From the NCBI GenBank assembly GCA_934047225.1, contig OW203985.1, positions 6,093,501-6,157,500 of the forward strand: a DNA stretch of 64,000 nucleotides, in the 5' to 3' direction. Numbering within the stretch: position 1 is the stretch's first letter; every line of letters starts with the position of its first letter. The DNA is from Ypsolopha sequella (lineage: Eukaryota > Arthropoda > Insecta > Lepidoptera > Ypsolophidae). Under the pieces are notes generated by a model, which was given only the letters and a program-made list of their open reading frames with translations, was not told the origin of the DNA and did no database searches. The position numbers and the translations under genes are program-made. This document shows, piece after piece, positions 22,566-33,529 of this stretch.

Positions 22566-22990
22566 TAAATTCAAATTCAAATTCAAAAAGTTTATTTTGC
22601 AAAGTAGGTATATATAATACACGTTTCACAAGTCAAATTTTAATCTTATAAAAATATATGTAATAAAATAATAAATGTACATGAACTACTAAGATTAAAT
22701 GTTTATTTAATTTATGTAGCAATATATATACAATTAAAATTATAGGTAAAATATTATTATACAAGGTGAAATCCAATCAACCGCCCGAACCCATACCGGA
22801 GACCCGGCCAGGGACCAGGAACAAGGTTCAATGATTACCAACCGAGCCACCAGCACGAATCCAGGCGGCCGACCAAATCCCATCCTATATACTACATAGT
22901 AATAGGTTACATATATAAATACATGCCTACCTCCGCCCATTCGATTAGTCTTGCTAAGAAGAACGGGCAAGAAACTTGGCAAGATCATGT
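22566..22990 (-). repeat. Non-LTR retrotransposon 3' end with (TTTGAA)n tail
   Basis: On the minus strand: ttcttagcaagactaatcga, gggcggaggtaggcatgt, then the gctcggttggtaatca block and a long AT-rich 3' UTR ending in repeated tttgaatttgaattt. This is the most complete of four copies (others 14765-14885, 45850-45905, 54480-54643). No RT sequence is retained. The tail style resembles CR1-like elements of Lepidoptera, which I cannot verify here. Confidence 0.65.
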
Positions 22991-23140
22991 CTTTTTTTTT
23001 TCAAATCAAATTACTTATATCTACTTTAACCAAGGGATAAGAATTATTTAATATTATTTAATAGGTATTTTGGGTTCATACTTTAATTAACTCATTTACA
23101 CACTCACCAAATACGCTACATCCATAACCATAATACTCGT

Positions 23141-23192
23141 ATGCTACGACACCGTAGCAATTTTACAAAGCAATTGCTACGCTGCGTAGCAT
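23141..23192. repeat. Perfect-type hairpin with four GCTACG/CGTAGC motifs
   Basis: atgctacgacaccgtagcaa pairs with ttgctacgctgcgtagcat around a ttttacaaag loop; the stem is ~22 bp. Probably the core of a small MITE. Confidence 0.7.
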
Positions 23193-23694
23193 CAAAACTT
23201 GGCTGTCATTTTGCCAAATTGTCATACAATCAGGAACGTAAACTATGAATGAATAAGAATAATTTCTCGAGGGGGGTGTGTTGAGGGGTATCGATTGGCT
23301 GCAGCGTTGCCTAGCAACCAGCCGGCGTTGGATCGAGTCGCCGTCCTCGTCTCATTATTTGGATACTTGACGAAGCTTGTTATGAGGTGAAGTTTTTACC
23401 AGACTTCACGTTTTTCTTTCATAATCATTACCTAAATGGTTTCAAACTTTAATGGATCGATTATACATACATAAAGACGGCCATAAAAATAAGTTATTTG
23501 CAAAAATAATACTTTTTATTCTCTGTTTTTTTTGTTCTGTTTTTTTCTGAACTCAGATTTTCCCTATCACCCCGCAATTTATTCCGGGAGAGAAAGGATT
23601 TTTAGAAATCACCTTTTGTGCTAATTTTAGTGGGGCTTCATATTTGGAAGAATTAGTTTTCAATAGTACGTCGGCACAGTCCAGAAGATCAACT

Positions 23695-24060
23695 TCCATC
23701 CATCTATCCAACAGCCTTTTTTTTTTTCCATCCACTGTTGGACATAGGCCTTTCCAAGATTTTGCCACTCTTGGTGGTCCTCTTGGAAGTAATGCCCATA
23801 CTCACAAACGCTGGGCAGGCGGGTTGGTGAGCGCGGTGCCGCAACTAGTGACGCTGCTGCCCGTCACCAGTCTGTTTTATATAAGGTCCGACTGTTGTGA
23901 ATGGATATACCGCCATCAATCGGTCCCAGGCATGGTGGGCCATCTGGTTTTATGCCTGTTCGAGGGCTGTCCTCTTACTCTCCCCCGAATAACTTCGAGG
24001 GGGTTTCCAAGTAAGATGATGATACCTTCACAGTCGAGCCCGGCATCAGCTCATTAGTCA
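23695..24060 (-). repeat. Non-LTR 3' end L, copy 1
   Basis: Inverse of 42600-42975: gttggacataggcctttcca, cgctgggcaggcgggttggt, gacgctgctgcccgtcacca, atggatataccgccatc, cagtcgagcccggcatcagc. In 42600-42975 the 3' side ends in ctgatggatgatgatgatgg, a (GAT)n tail typical of RTE-like elements. The ORF at 23644-24057 lies across this non-coding repeat. Confidence 0.7.
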
Positions 24061-24134
24061 CCTATTACGACATCCCTTAGAGTATTGGGTTGGTGCTATT
24101 CTACTCTACCAGTCACCACACGGCCACGATCAAC

Positions 24135-24408
24135 TTGTTTTTTTTTTTCATAAAATAGGTAATAGAAATATGAAGGGATTCTACTTAATCCAATATTTTT
24201 TCCCCAAAAATTCAGTATTAGCTAAAAACGCACCAATTTGTTGTTTCGCTGCGTAATTAGTATTATGCATCCAAGAAAAAGAGGACAATGAGCCAACATA
24301 TAATCGCCTCTATCAAAAGCAAATAAGGTCTTCGCCATTGAACTTATTATGCTGGATGGGTAACCAAAAAATTTGCTAGGGTATGCCATCTTCTTAAAGT
24401 GATATTGT
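24135..24408 (+). repeat. Dispersed repeat K, copy 3
   Basis: Right half of the family of 1285-1765, 5'-truncated. Confidence 0.72.
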
Positions 24409-24494
24409 AAATTAGTCACCGCGCTTTAATGAAAAGTTCAATGAATTTGTGCGAGTAATGGCGCAGTTCTTTTAACATGCCCCTGACAGAGTTA

Positions 24495-24721
24495 CCCCCG
24501 GTTTCTGAAAGGCCAATCAATGTTAACAGTAGATTAAAAAATAATTATCTGCGGATTATGCCAGAAAAAGTGGGAATTTTACATTGAAATCAAAAATTTA
24601 CTATGTTAATTATTGATTCATCACTATTCAGACTTCATATATGCTTTATTTTCACCGTTATTTGCGGTTAAAGTTTTTTTAATCTACTGTTAACTTTGAT
24701 TGGCCTTTCAGAAACTGGGGG
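24495..24721. mobile_element. TTA-flanked MITE (PIF/Harbinger type), 227 bp
   Basis: Flanked by TTA on both sides (24492-24494 and 24722-24724). Terminal inverted repeats of about 46 bp start cccccggtttctgaaaggcc and end, inverted, in ggcctttcagaaactggggg. TTA target duplications and G/C-rich termini are features of PIF/Harbinger elements. No transposase. Confidence 0.82.
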
Positions 24722-25619
24722 TTAGTAAGTAAATAGCAGATTACAACCCCAAGCAGGAGAAAAAACCATTAGTCAGATCCTTATCCGAAAAGCCCCGCGA
24801 ATAATTCATTACATCACAATCGATAACGCAACCTTTCCGGCACAAAGAACAAATACCGAGAATTTCCTACCTACAATATAACATGTAAACAATATCCATC
24901 CCTTACCAAAGTCAACCAACGCTTAAAGACAAACGATATCTCTACAAAATGTCTTTTGACACCAGCTGACATGAAAACAAGGCTCCATTTCCAAAACTTC
25001 TTACAACCTTGACTTGCAACCTAAAGCAATCAAAAATACACCTTACTACAAGTAGTTAAGGTATACAATCTATAAGTGCATCTCATCTCAATAGTTTCTT
25101 ATATCTGATGATAGCATACATCACACAAAGAGGGGAAGAAAACCATTTGCCACTGCAGTTGACACCAGCGTTTAGTTTACGCTCAGAGAGAAAAATGATA
25201 GTCTTTATCCAGCCGTCCCCCAATCTCGCCCTGTGTAAGATATGTCGCTATAAATGCAGCAACATCGGAAAAAGGAATCCGTGTGAAGAATTTATTTTGA
25301 AATCTTTGTTTGTATCTGATAATAAAAAGAAGAACAAAACTACACAGATTTAAAAAATTACTAGAAAAGATACTTTTTGATTCACTTCTCAAATTTGAAC
25401 CATTTATCAAATTGATATATTCCTTATTGATTTTGAAAAACTCCTTGATTTTCAAAAAATAAGTTTAATGTCATCATCCTCTTTTTTAAACCGGTCGAAA
25501 ACGTAGTAGAAACTTATAACCACGGTTTAATAAGTTGTATAAATATACACTGAATACACCGGCTAACGCTTGCAAACTTAAAAAAACTTTGAAATAGTAT
25601 ATTTCGTGACGAGTATAAA

Positions 25620-26160
25620 ATAGCGGATTTTCTTACCCGAGGAATGAAGCTAGTTTCGACGTGAGCCGAAGGCGAACGTCGAAAGCTTACATTCCGAGGG
25701 TAAGAAAACCCATTTTTACTCGTTGCGAATGATACTTTTTCTACTACCTGATTTATGTATATAAATATTTAATTTTTCCTTTCAAATTTAATGTATTTTA
25801 TGACTTTGCAAAGCGCGGCGCGGTTTTTACCTTTTTTTTCAGGCTTCGGCCGGCGGCTTTTATTTGTGGCAAGTATCATTTTGCGATAAAAGAGTGTCAG
25901 ACGCGATAAAATCAATTATTTCGTGAATCGGAACGCAGGGAATTTCGATTGTAACGACAAACTAAGGATGTCAAAAAAAAACCAATTTAGCATGAAATTG
26001 ACAAACGTCGAAAAGAACCTAATTTTGCAATAAATGAAATTTCAATACGATATCTCAAACTGACCTGATAGTCATTCCGCAACGGGGCCCGGAAAGTTCG
26101 ATTTTCAAAACTAATTTCGAGTATTAAATGGAACTTTTTCATAAAGGTAGTAGAAAAATA
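25620..26160 (-). mobile_element. TIR element M, copy 2
   Basis: Inverted relative to 14905-15700. The core runs from tttttctactacctg (25735) to aggtagtagaaaaata (26158). The left flank contains a hairpin of ttcttacccgaggaatga and its inverse cattccgagggtaagaa around gccgaaggcgaacg. It lacks the 295-bp insertion of copy 1. Confidence 0.75.
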
Positions 26161-26164
26161 TATT

Positions 26165-27095
26165 TTATTCACTAAGGACAATGCTGTGCTCAAAAAAATT
26201 AAATACGATAAAAAGTTAATCAAGCCTCAAAATAAATAAACGAACAATTTGAAACAAACACAACTTTATTAAATGCACGTAAAGTTGGAAAATCTGGAAA
26301 ACCAGCCCTTCCTATTCTCAGTGTTTCCTCAAGTGAAAAGTCGCATCAGCATCAAGCATTCATAAAGTAAATAGAATAAAGTAGAGGAGCATCTCCGCCT
26401 TCCTTCTCTTTCATAAATATGGAAATATTACGATCCGGAGCGAAAAACCTTCATTTGCTGGATTTAATCTTAAAATAACACTGTAGAAAGAAATGAAGAA
26501 AATCGTGTGCGACAGTGATTTATTTTCCGGTTTCAATTGAAAAACACTTGAATTGCACTCTCTCGGCTTTTTGTACAGTGTTTGCAGCTCACGATGCGTT
26601 CAGAAATGTCCATACTGTAGCAGGCTTTATTTGAGCAGAAAATATACGAAGTTTCTTGCTTTTTCGTGCCATATACGTCATAAAAAAACTATTTTATTTT
26701 TTTAAATCGTGCATCGTATTAAGGACCTACATCGAGGTATTTCGACCTTGATTTATTGTGATAGGGACAACATTAACTTCTTATAACCCTCTTAGCTCTC
26801 ATAATCGCTAAAACAAAAGATAGCAGTTCAAATCTTAGCTCGGATCCATCTGAATTAAGGCGAAGTGAGCGTTGGGAAATCCAACTTTATAAAAGTTTTT
26901 TTGGAAAACCAGACGTAAATACAGAAACATATTGTTTCGAAGATATGAAAAATATATTATTATGATTATCTTAAAAACATGATTTGAAGCTTTCACAAAA
27001 TGCAGAAGAAATCTGTTGACTACAAGTTTGTTAACCCGATTAAAAATAGTTATTGAGGTAAGCCGTTTTGCAATAATTATAATTATGTGCATAAT
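26165..27095. other. Unassigned stretch
   Basis: No recognisable repeat or domain. At 27060, aagccgttttgcaataatta also occurs at 35947, where it adjoins a SINE fragment; the significance is unclear. Confidence 0.45.
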
Positions 27096-27204
27096 TTCAG
27101 TAAAATTTTCGGATAGTACCCAAGACCTAAGTCGTAGGGCTAGGGAATCTCAATCTAAACACTCCATTTTTCACGCAAACTCACACATCCACCCTTGTTT
27201 GCTG

Positions 27205-27625
27205 AATCCTAGATGTGAGGCGTTTGATTTACACCCGGTGTAGTACCCAAAAGCGAGACCTCAGTGATCTATGCATATTTTTTACTACTTATATATTGTT
27301 TAAGCTTGCCTAGTGTTTTCTCACTCTAACTGTCTATTCCATGTATGTCTATCACGTTTACAACGAAAGATATAAGTGAAAAGGTAAAAGTGCTAACACA
27401 CCCAAACCCGAGGCGTGCACAATTGTGAGACTCCGCCTCACATTTATGTGTTTAAACATACGGTGTTTGTAAACCGCCTCGGTTTTGAGTGTGTGAATAC
27501 GACTCGGTTTTGGTATTGCCAAAATCACAAAATCGAGACCGCTTCATTTTAAGCTATTTTTATGTGTAAGGAGACTCGGTTTTGATCATGTCAAAAGCAT
27601 AAATATGAGGCCGTCTCTTAATTAT
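27205..27625. repeat. Left GAGGCG-motif cluster
   Basis: Within 420 bp: GAGGCG at 27217 and 27410, CGCCTC at 27434 and 27475, and near-variants in agcgagacctc (27252), gactcggttttg (27501), aatcgagaccgc (27531), gagactcggttttg (27571) and tgaggccgtctc (27606). The cores sit in recurring contexts (aaaccgcctcggtttt, tgtgagactccgcctcacat), in both orientations. Confidence 0.65.
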
Positions 27626-27994
27626 GATACGATTGTATGTTAAGTGTATACTATTTTTCAACACGCCAAAAGAAATATTTTTTGTTCTTGGAGTTTGTTG
27701 CTATTCAGGATTCAACAATAATTTATTTTTATCACATAAATAGGTATTTAAAAAAAGGGCTTTATCAAGTTAATCATTTCAATTAATAATGTCTTAATTA
27801 AAAATGAAATTTATTTTATGCAAATGTCAGAAATTTATTCAGGAAAAACTGTGCCCGATATAGCATTCAACATTTAGCACCCGGACAACGTACAAAGAAA
27901 TAAAAAAATATATATGAAAATTTAAAAACATATTTAAAAATATAATTATTTTTAAATATTAGGCAATTTATACAAAAAGTATTTTTTATAATAA

Positions 27995-28112
27995 CTTATG
28001 AAACTTTTCTATAGATCAAATTTTTTTTTCGCAGTTTGTGGTATAGTTCCATTGTAAAAGTTATTAGCATAGACGAGTAATATTACCAGTTTCCGGCTTT
28101 CACAACATCATA
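27995..28112. repeat. Outer inverted repeat, left arm
   Basis: atgaaacttttctatag…ttcgcagtttgtgg, ttccattgtaaaagtta, agacgagtaatatt, ccagtttccggctttcacaa is the inverse of 32613-32735. The pair brackets 4.5 kb, and the left arm ends six bases before the large palindrome. Confidence 0.8.
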
Positions 28113-28117
28113 TTTAA

Positions 28118-29094
28118 TACCAAAAACACTCCAAACCAGATTTAAATACGTTCTATAAAAAGTAGTTTAGAAAAACTAAATCTGCGGGCGAAGCCGCCGG
28201 CAAAAGCTGGTATTTAATAAATTTAAAAAGTGAAACTAGTGCTATTTGCACTAAGCTGTTGAAACATATTCCGAAAAAGAACATAAAATGAGAAACATAC
28301 GTAATTGAAACACTTATCAATGTTATACAATATACAGATCGTGTGTAACTTTTAGGTTGCTCTAGATACGAGGCGATTCAACTAAAAGTTTGGTGCAATC
28401 TTTAAAATAATTGCATATCCTGAGAGCAAAAAACGTAGTTAAAATGTAATTATAATTCAAACTGTAACACCGAATTATATAACACGATGTTATACAATAT
28501 ACAGATCGTGACTAACTTCTAGGTTGCTCTAGATACGAGGTGACTCAACAAAAAGTTTGGTTCAATCTATACAATTATTGCACCAAACTTTTAGTTGAAT
28601 CGCCTCGTATCTAGAGCAACCTAGAAGTTAGGCACGATCAGTTTGAATAATATTGTGTTGTATAATTTGGTGTTACAGTTTGAATTATAATTTAATTTAA
28701 TTTACGTTTTTTGCTCTCAGGATATGCAATTATTTTAAAGATTGCACCAAACTTTTAGTTGAATCGCCTCGTATCTAGAGCAATCTAAAAGTTACACACG
28801 ATCTGTATATTGTATAACATTGTGTTATATAACTTGGTGTTATTGTTTGAATTATAATTAAATTTTAACTAGGTTTTTTGCTCTCAGGATATGTTTAAGT
28901 GTTTCAATTACGTATGTTTCTCATTTTATGTTCTTTTTCGGAACATGTTTCAACAGCTTGGTGGAAATAGCACTAATTTCACTTTTTAAATTTATTAAAT
29001 ACCAGCTTTTGCCGGCGGCTTCGCCCGCAGATTTAGTTTTTCTAAACTACTTTTTATAGAACGTATTTAAATCTGGTTTGGAGTGTTTTTGGTA
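28118..29094. repeat. ~977-bp imperfect palindrome with Helitron ends
   Basis: The two arms are inverted copies centred near 28572. Each outer end is a Helitron 3' terminus facing inward: ccaaaaacactccaaaccag … gcgggcgaagccgccggc … CTGG, at 28118-28210 on plus and 29002-29094 on minus. The inner parts are built from a monomer containing cagatcgtg, ttctaggttgctctagatac, gaggcgattcaactaaaag and ttgctctcaggatatg. The right arm has ~75 extra bases (about 28826-28895) that duplicate part of the monomer. Non-coding. Confidence 0.88.
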
Positions 29095-29165
29095 CAATTA
29101 TTTGATCTCCAGGTAAATTCTCTTTGGCGGGGCCTATTACCAATAAGTTTTTTTTTAATTCATAC
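29002..29165 (-). mobile_element. 3' terminus of a helicase-encoding Helitron
   Basis: On the minus strand, this is the 3' UTR following the helicase stop at 29166. It runs through the subterminal hairpin gcgggcgaagccgccggc and ends CTGG (29005-29002), which fits the CTRR rule. Its last 93 bases form the outer right arm of the palindrome. Confidence 0.75.
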
Positions 29166-29351
29166 TTAATGTACCTCTTTATATACTACATTAGAAGTTT
29201 TGCCCTCAGCTGTTAACACGACCAGGCTGCTAGGTGAGCTCACTCTCGAGCAGGCAACGTAAAACTGGCCGTGCGAAAAGCAGTCCCCCCTAAGATCAAT
29301 TCCTGCTGTTTTCAGTGACTGACACTAAAACTTATTAATCGTCATTGCGAA
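29166..29351 (-). pseudogene. Helitron PIF1-like helicase, C-terminal remnant
   Basis: The minus strand encodes about 61 residues up to a TAA. It starts AMTINK, continues QSLKTAGIDLR, then CFSHGQFYVACSRVSSP, and ends near VVYKEVH. These match the C-terminal motifs of PIF1-family (SF1) helicases in Helitron Rep-Hel proteins (A-TINKSQGQ and GQ-YVA-SRV). At the SQG of the first motif the codons are mutated to F, stop (TAG), C, each by one base, so the copy is dead. Upstream it is cut off at 29352 by an RTE-like tail. Followed by the Helitron 3' end. Confidence 0.85.
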
Positions 29352-29854
29352 AAGGAAAAAATGGAACCCTAATAGGATCACTTGTGTCGCTGTCTGTCTG
29401 TCCGTCTGTTACAGCCGATTTGCTCTGGCACACACACTTTCAAGAATTTTCATGTCCACTATATTTAATGTCAAATCGATGCCATTTTCGTAATTAACGT
29501 CCAAAAAAACCCTTAAGACACTCATATTGATATTTACACATTTCAACCCCATCGCACCCCAACAGGGAATGATAGTATTTCCCGTCCATTACGTTGGATT
29601 TAGAAATCATTGTTGTTTTCGTAATCAGCGACCCAATAAACCATACAAACGATATCCATATTGGTTTTCAGACTTGGTGACCCCATTTCTCCCTTTTAAG
29701 GGTTGAATTTCGAAAAATTCTTTCTTATTCCTTGTCTACATTACAAAATAAAGCTCTGTGCAAAATTTCAGTTTTCTAGGTCCAAGGGTTTGGGCTGTGC
29801 GTTGATGAATCAGTGAATGAGTGAGTCAGTCAGGACTTCTCTTTTTATTATATT
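29352..29854 (+). repeat. RTE-like 3' tail N, copy 1
   Basis: aaccctaataggatcacttg, ctgtctgtctgtccgtctgt, acagccgatttgctctggc, ttcatgtccactata, gggctgtgcgttgat and a gagtcagtcaggact end; matched at 31805-32600 in the same direction. Non-coding. Confidence 0.75.
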
Positions 29855-30858
29855 CTAGCTTTTGCCCGCGGCTTCGCCCGCGTTGATTAAGTTTTTGTAT
29901 AGTCGTATCGAATCTGTAAATATTTTTGTTTTAGTAGTTGACCTGACTTTGATTTGGAGTATTTAAAGTGTTTTTGGTTCTCATCATCTCTAATTTGATC
30001 GCTATGTAAAGTTTTTTTGGCTAGGCCAAAGACCAATACACGTTTCCGTCTTTGCCGAGGCCGAAGCCTGAGCCGTTTTGCAGATCGACACTATTATTTG
30101 TTCTCCGAATTAATCCTCTGCTAATGTGTCTTTGGCTGTCTTTGATAACTGATTCAATCCCCTAGTATAGCATGTTTGGATTGTTTGGCGAGGTTGAAGG
30201 CCGAGCCGCATTTCCAGTCGACACTATCTTTTGTTTTCTAATTAATTTTAATCATCTGCTTAAGTATCTTTAGCGGTCTTTGACGAAGCCGAAGGCCGGG
30301 CTGCGTTTCCGAAAGACACCATATTTTGTTCTCTGAATTAATCCTCTGCTAAAGGGTCTTTGGCGAGACCGAAAGCCATGCTGCGTTTCCAAACGAAATT
30401 TTTTTTTGGTTACTGATTTGATATAAAGTAGCGTATGTCCTATTTCAAGTCTAGAACTACATTTAAAGCAGTTTCAGCCCTATCAGTTCGAGAGGTATGG
30501 CGTGAAGATTTGCATCACTTTTCTATAAGAACTTGATACTCAATTGCCTCTGAACTGACAAAAAGTGGTCTACTATGTCCTATTCCAGGTCTGAAACTAC
30601 ATTTGTGCAAAGTTTAGCCTAATCGGTTCAGTAGGCGCGGCGTGGAAGAGTAACAGTACATCACTTTTCTATAGAAACTTGACACCCCATAGCCATTATA
30701 TGGGAACTGATTTATCGGATATAAAATAGCCTTTGTCCTAATCCAGGTTTAGAACAACATTTGTGCAAAGTTTCAACCCAATCGGTTCATCAGTTACGGC
30801 GTGAAAGAGTAATAAACATCCATCCATCCCAATTTTCGCATTTATAGTATTAGTTGGA
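29855..30858 (-). mobile_element. Non-autonomous Helitron, ~1 kb
   Basis: On the minus strand it starts TCCAACTAATACTATAAATG (5' end at 30858, preceded by A) and ends with hairpin cgcgggcgaagccgcgggc and CTAG (29858-29855). Sequence after the start matches the Helitron at 17110 (ggatggatgg, ttcacgccg, gaaactttgcac, gttctaaacctgga). The 3' half holds four degenerate repeats (around 30050-30400) marked by ccgaagccygrgc and cgacactat. No ORF. Confidence 0.85.
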
Positions 30859-31011
30859 TGTACCTAACATGAGAGGAGTGCATCCGCAAGACGAAAGAAC
30901 ATTAACTCATCCCTTAAATTTTTATGGACATCAAAACACTAATTTTCTATTATTTTATTGGATCAATATTTGTGAGGTACCTACATTGGGTCACTTCTAA
31001 TTATATAGCCA

Positions 31012-31210
31012 AAAATACATACTGAAGACTCGGTAAGTAGCCAGTGACCCTTTTTGAGAAAAAACACAACAAAAACAATAGGTTTGCTATACTGATTGAC
31101 TGGGAGTTATTCTTAAATTAGTATAGGGCACAAATTTTATTTTGTGTTTTTCGCTAAAAGGGTCATTGAACCTTAGTCTTGACCACTTACTGAGTCTCCC
31201 GTTTATACGG
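31012..31210. mobile_element. TIR MITE, ~200 bp
   Basis: gaagactcggtaagtagcca, gtgacccttttt is inverted at 31156-31198 (aaaagggtcattgaa, cacttactgagtctc). The aagactcggtaagt end recurs at 60857, marking a shared family. Confidence 0.7.
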
Positions 31211-31727
31211 ACGGACAGACGGACAGCCTAAATAACAAATTTAGTAATTTTACTTTGTAAAAGAAGGACTTTCCAAAGACAACTTCATCCCCTTTTCACC
31301 CCTTCGAGGTTGGTATTATCACAAACGCTGAGACACGTATAAAGTAATTTTCAATTGTCAGTCTAAAAACAAAATTTAAAGATCCTAACTCCGAAACAGA
31401 CGAACTTTATAATAAAGAACTTTCATACAAACTTTTTTTTTTACCGTCATCTAGACCTCGCCAAGCTCTTTTCTTAGAGTACCATGAACATGTGTCTAGC
31501 ATCAGCCATTTGGGAGATATGAGCCTGTAAAGTTTTGACACTTTCGGCAGACAGATCTCGTCTAGACCTTTTCCTAGACACCCATCAACACGGGTCTATA
31601 TCCAGCCGTTTGGGAGATACAGGCCGTCAAAGTTTTGACAAAAAAAAATTGTTTTTTGGCATCCCGTGGTCCAACCCCTAGGGATGTAGTGATGTACTAC
31701 CTTCCGTTCCAAAGATATTTTGCTTGG

Positions 31728-31800
31728 ATATAGATATATATAGATAGATAGATAGATAGACAGATAGATAGATAGATAGATTGTGGATATATAGATCGAT
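31728..31800 (+). repeat. (GATA)n microsatellite
   Basis: gatagatagatagatagaca and similar runs with minor interruptions. The minus-strand ORF across it (31596-31811) is an artefact. Confidence 0.95.
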
Positions 31801-31804
31801 AGAT

Positions 31805-32600
31805 ATCTCAAAAGAAAAAAAACAGAACCCTAATAGGATCACTTGTGTGGCTGTCTGTCTGTCCGTCTGTTACAGCCGATTTGCTCTGGCACACATACTT
31901 TCAAGAATTTTCATGTCCACTATATTAAATTGCAAAATCGATGCCATTGTTGTAAAAGTCCCAAAAAAACCATAAAAACGACACCCATATCGATATTTAC
32001 ACATTTTAACACTTCAACCTCATCGCATCCCAACAGGGGATGATGGTATTGCACGTCCACTACGTTGGATTTAAAAATCGTTGTTTTTTTCGTAATCAGT
32101 GACCCGATAAACTATACAAACGATACCCATGTTGGTTTTCAGACTTTGTCACCCCATTTCCCCCTTTTAGGGGTTGAATTCTGGAAAAACTTTTTTCACG
32201 TCCACTACGTTTTATTTTAAAATCGTTGTCGTTTTCGTGATCAGCGACCCGATAAACAACACAAACGATACCCATGTTGATTTTCAGACTTTGTTACCCC
32301 ATTTCCCCCTTTTAGGGGTTGAATTCTGAAAAAACCTGTAATACGTATTTACTCATTTATTGATAAGAGTACTCCTGTGAAGTTTCAAATAAAATAGTCT
32401 AACTATTCTCGTTTCTCCATACAAATTTTGGACACCCGTTTCACCCTCTCAGGGGGTGAATTTTGAAAAATTATTTCTTAGTGCACCTTTAGACCTCTAA
32501 AGGAACCTACTTGTCAAATTTGAAATCTCTAGACCCAACGGTTTGGGCTGTGCGTTGATATGTCAGTCAGTCAGCTTCTTCTTTTATATATTTAGATAGA
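31805..32600 (+). repeat. RTE-like 3' tail N, copy 2
   Basis: Long version of 29352-29854. A ~130-bp block (cacgtccactacgtt … ttttaggggttgaattctg) is duplicated in tandem at about 32056 and 32198. Ends with cggtttgggctgtgcgttga and tcagtcagtcagc, then an AT-rich tail. Confidence 0.75.
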
Positions 32601-32612
32601 TATGATGATGAT

Positions 32613-32735
32613 GATGATGTTGTGAAAGCCGGAAACTGGCAATATTACTCGTCTTTGGTTATAACTTTTACAATGGAACTAAATCACAAACCGCGAAAAA
32701 AAATTTTTGCTTTATAGAAACGTTTCATACCTACT
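32613..32735. repeat. Outer inverted repeat, right arm
   Basis: Partner of 27995-28112: gttgtgaaagccggaaactg, aatattactcgtc, acttttacaatggaac, aaaccgcgaaaaaaaatttt. Preceded by (GAT)n. Confidence 0.8.
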
Positions 32736-32869
32736 CGACCAAAATCTATGAAACAATAATTTCTTTTTAGATTTTTAGATTAATTTTAATTATTATTAAA
32801 GGAAATTATTCAGCCATAAGCAACTTAAAAAGTGGAACATTTTTTGAGATCAAAATACTAAGTTAAAAT

Positions 32870-33010
32870 AATATAATTAAATAATAATCATTCAAACGGT
32901 AACACCAAGTAATATAACGCAATGTCATGCAATATACAGACCGAGCTTAACTTCTAGTCCACTCTGAATACGAGGCGATTCAACTAGAAGCTTAGCGCGA
33001 TCTGTATACT
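32870..33010 (+). repeat. Single copy of the palindrome monomer
   Basis: attcaaacggtaacaccaag, tgcaatatacagaccg, acttctagtccactctgaat, acgaggcgattcaactagaa and gcgcgatctgtata parallel the monomer inside 28118-29094. Contains its own short stem (cttctagt / actagaag). Confidence 0.7.
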
Positions 33011-33069
33011 TATTTAACGGCATCTTCAAATGAGTGTAAATATTCGATACACAGACATAGACGTGTTTT

Positions 33070-33415
33070 AAATTCCGAGGCGCTTTCATTTTTACACCGA
33101 TTTCACACAACAGCCTCAGAATTAGGATCAGAATTTACACTCTTGTGACTCTTATGCCACCTAGCGGGCACACCCTGGTACTACCTATTTCGGGATTTTT
33201 TTATAAACACACACACGATCTGTCATAGTTACCAAAAGCGAGGCGAAAATTTCAATGTCTCTGATTGGGTCGTCAAAAGTATGTTTTTGACCAAACAAAG
33301 GCCGTAGATTTTGAAAATAAAGTCAGATTATCCATGAAAAAATGTGAGACCGCCTCGCTTTGACAGGCGCCTCACTTTTGGGTCTGTAGACGGACAAAAC
33401 GTCTCACATTTAGGA
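33070..33415. repeat. Right GAGGCG-motif cluster
   Basis: GAGGCG at 33077 and 33240; CGCCTC at 33351 and 33368; contexts accaaaagcgaggcgaaaat, tgtgagaccgcctcgctttg, cctcacttttgggtct and cgtctcacatttagg. The same contexts occur in the left cluster (acccaaaagcgagacct, gactccgcctcacattt). Confidence 0.65.
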
Positions 33416-33529
33416 CCACACAAACACATGCACCCTCTCACACACACATATGCACCCCCTCATATTTAGCTACTTCCATAATATGGACGCATGCAGGATG
33501 TTATCTTTCTTTTATTATATACATATCTC

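Noticed and set aside
23644..24057. 137-codon ORF as a gene
   Set aside because: It lies in the antisense of a non-coding retroelement tail present three times, with frames not conserved between copies.
31012..31210. microRNA hairpin
   Set aside because: The inverted repeats are ~100 bases apart and belong to a MITE family seen again at 60829.
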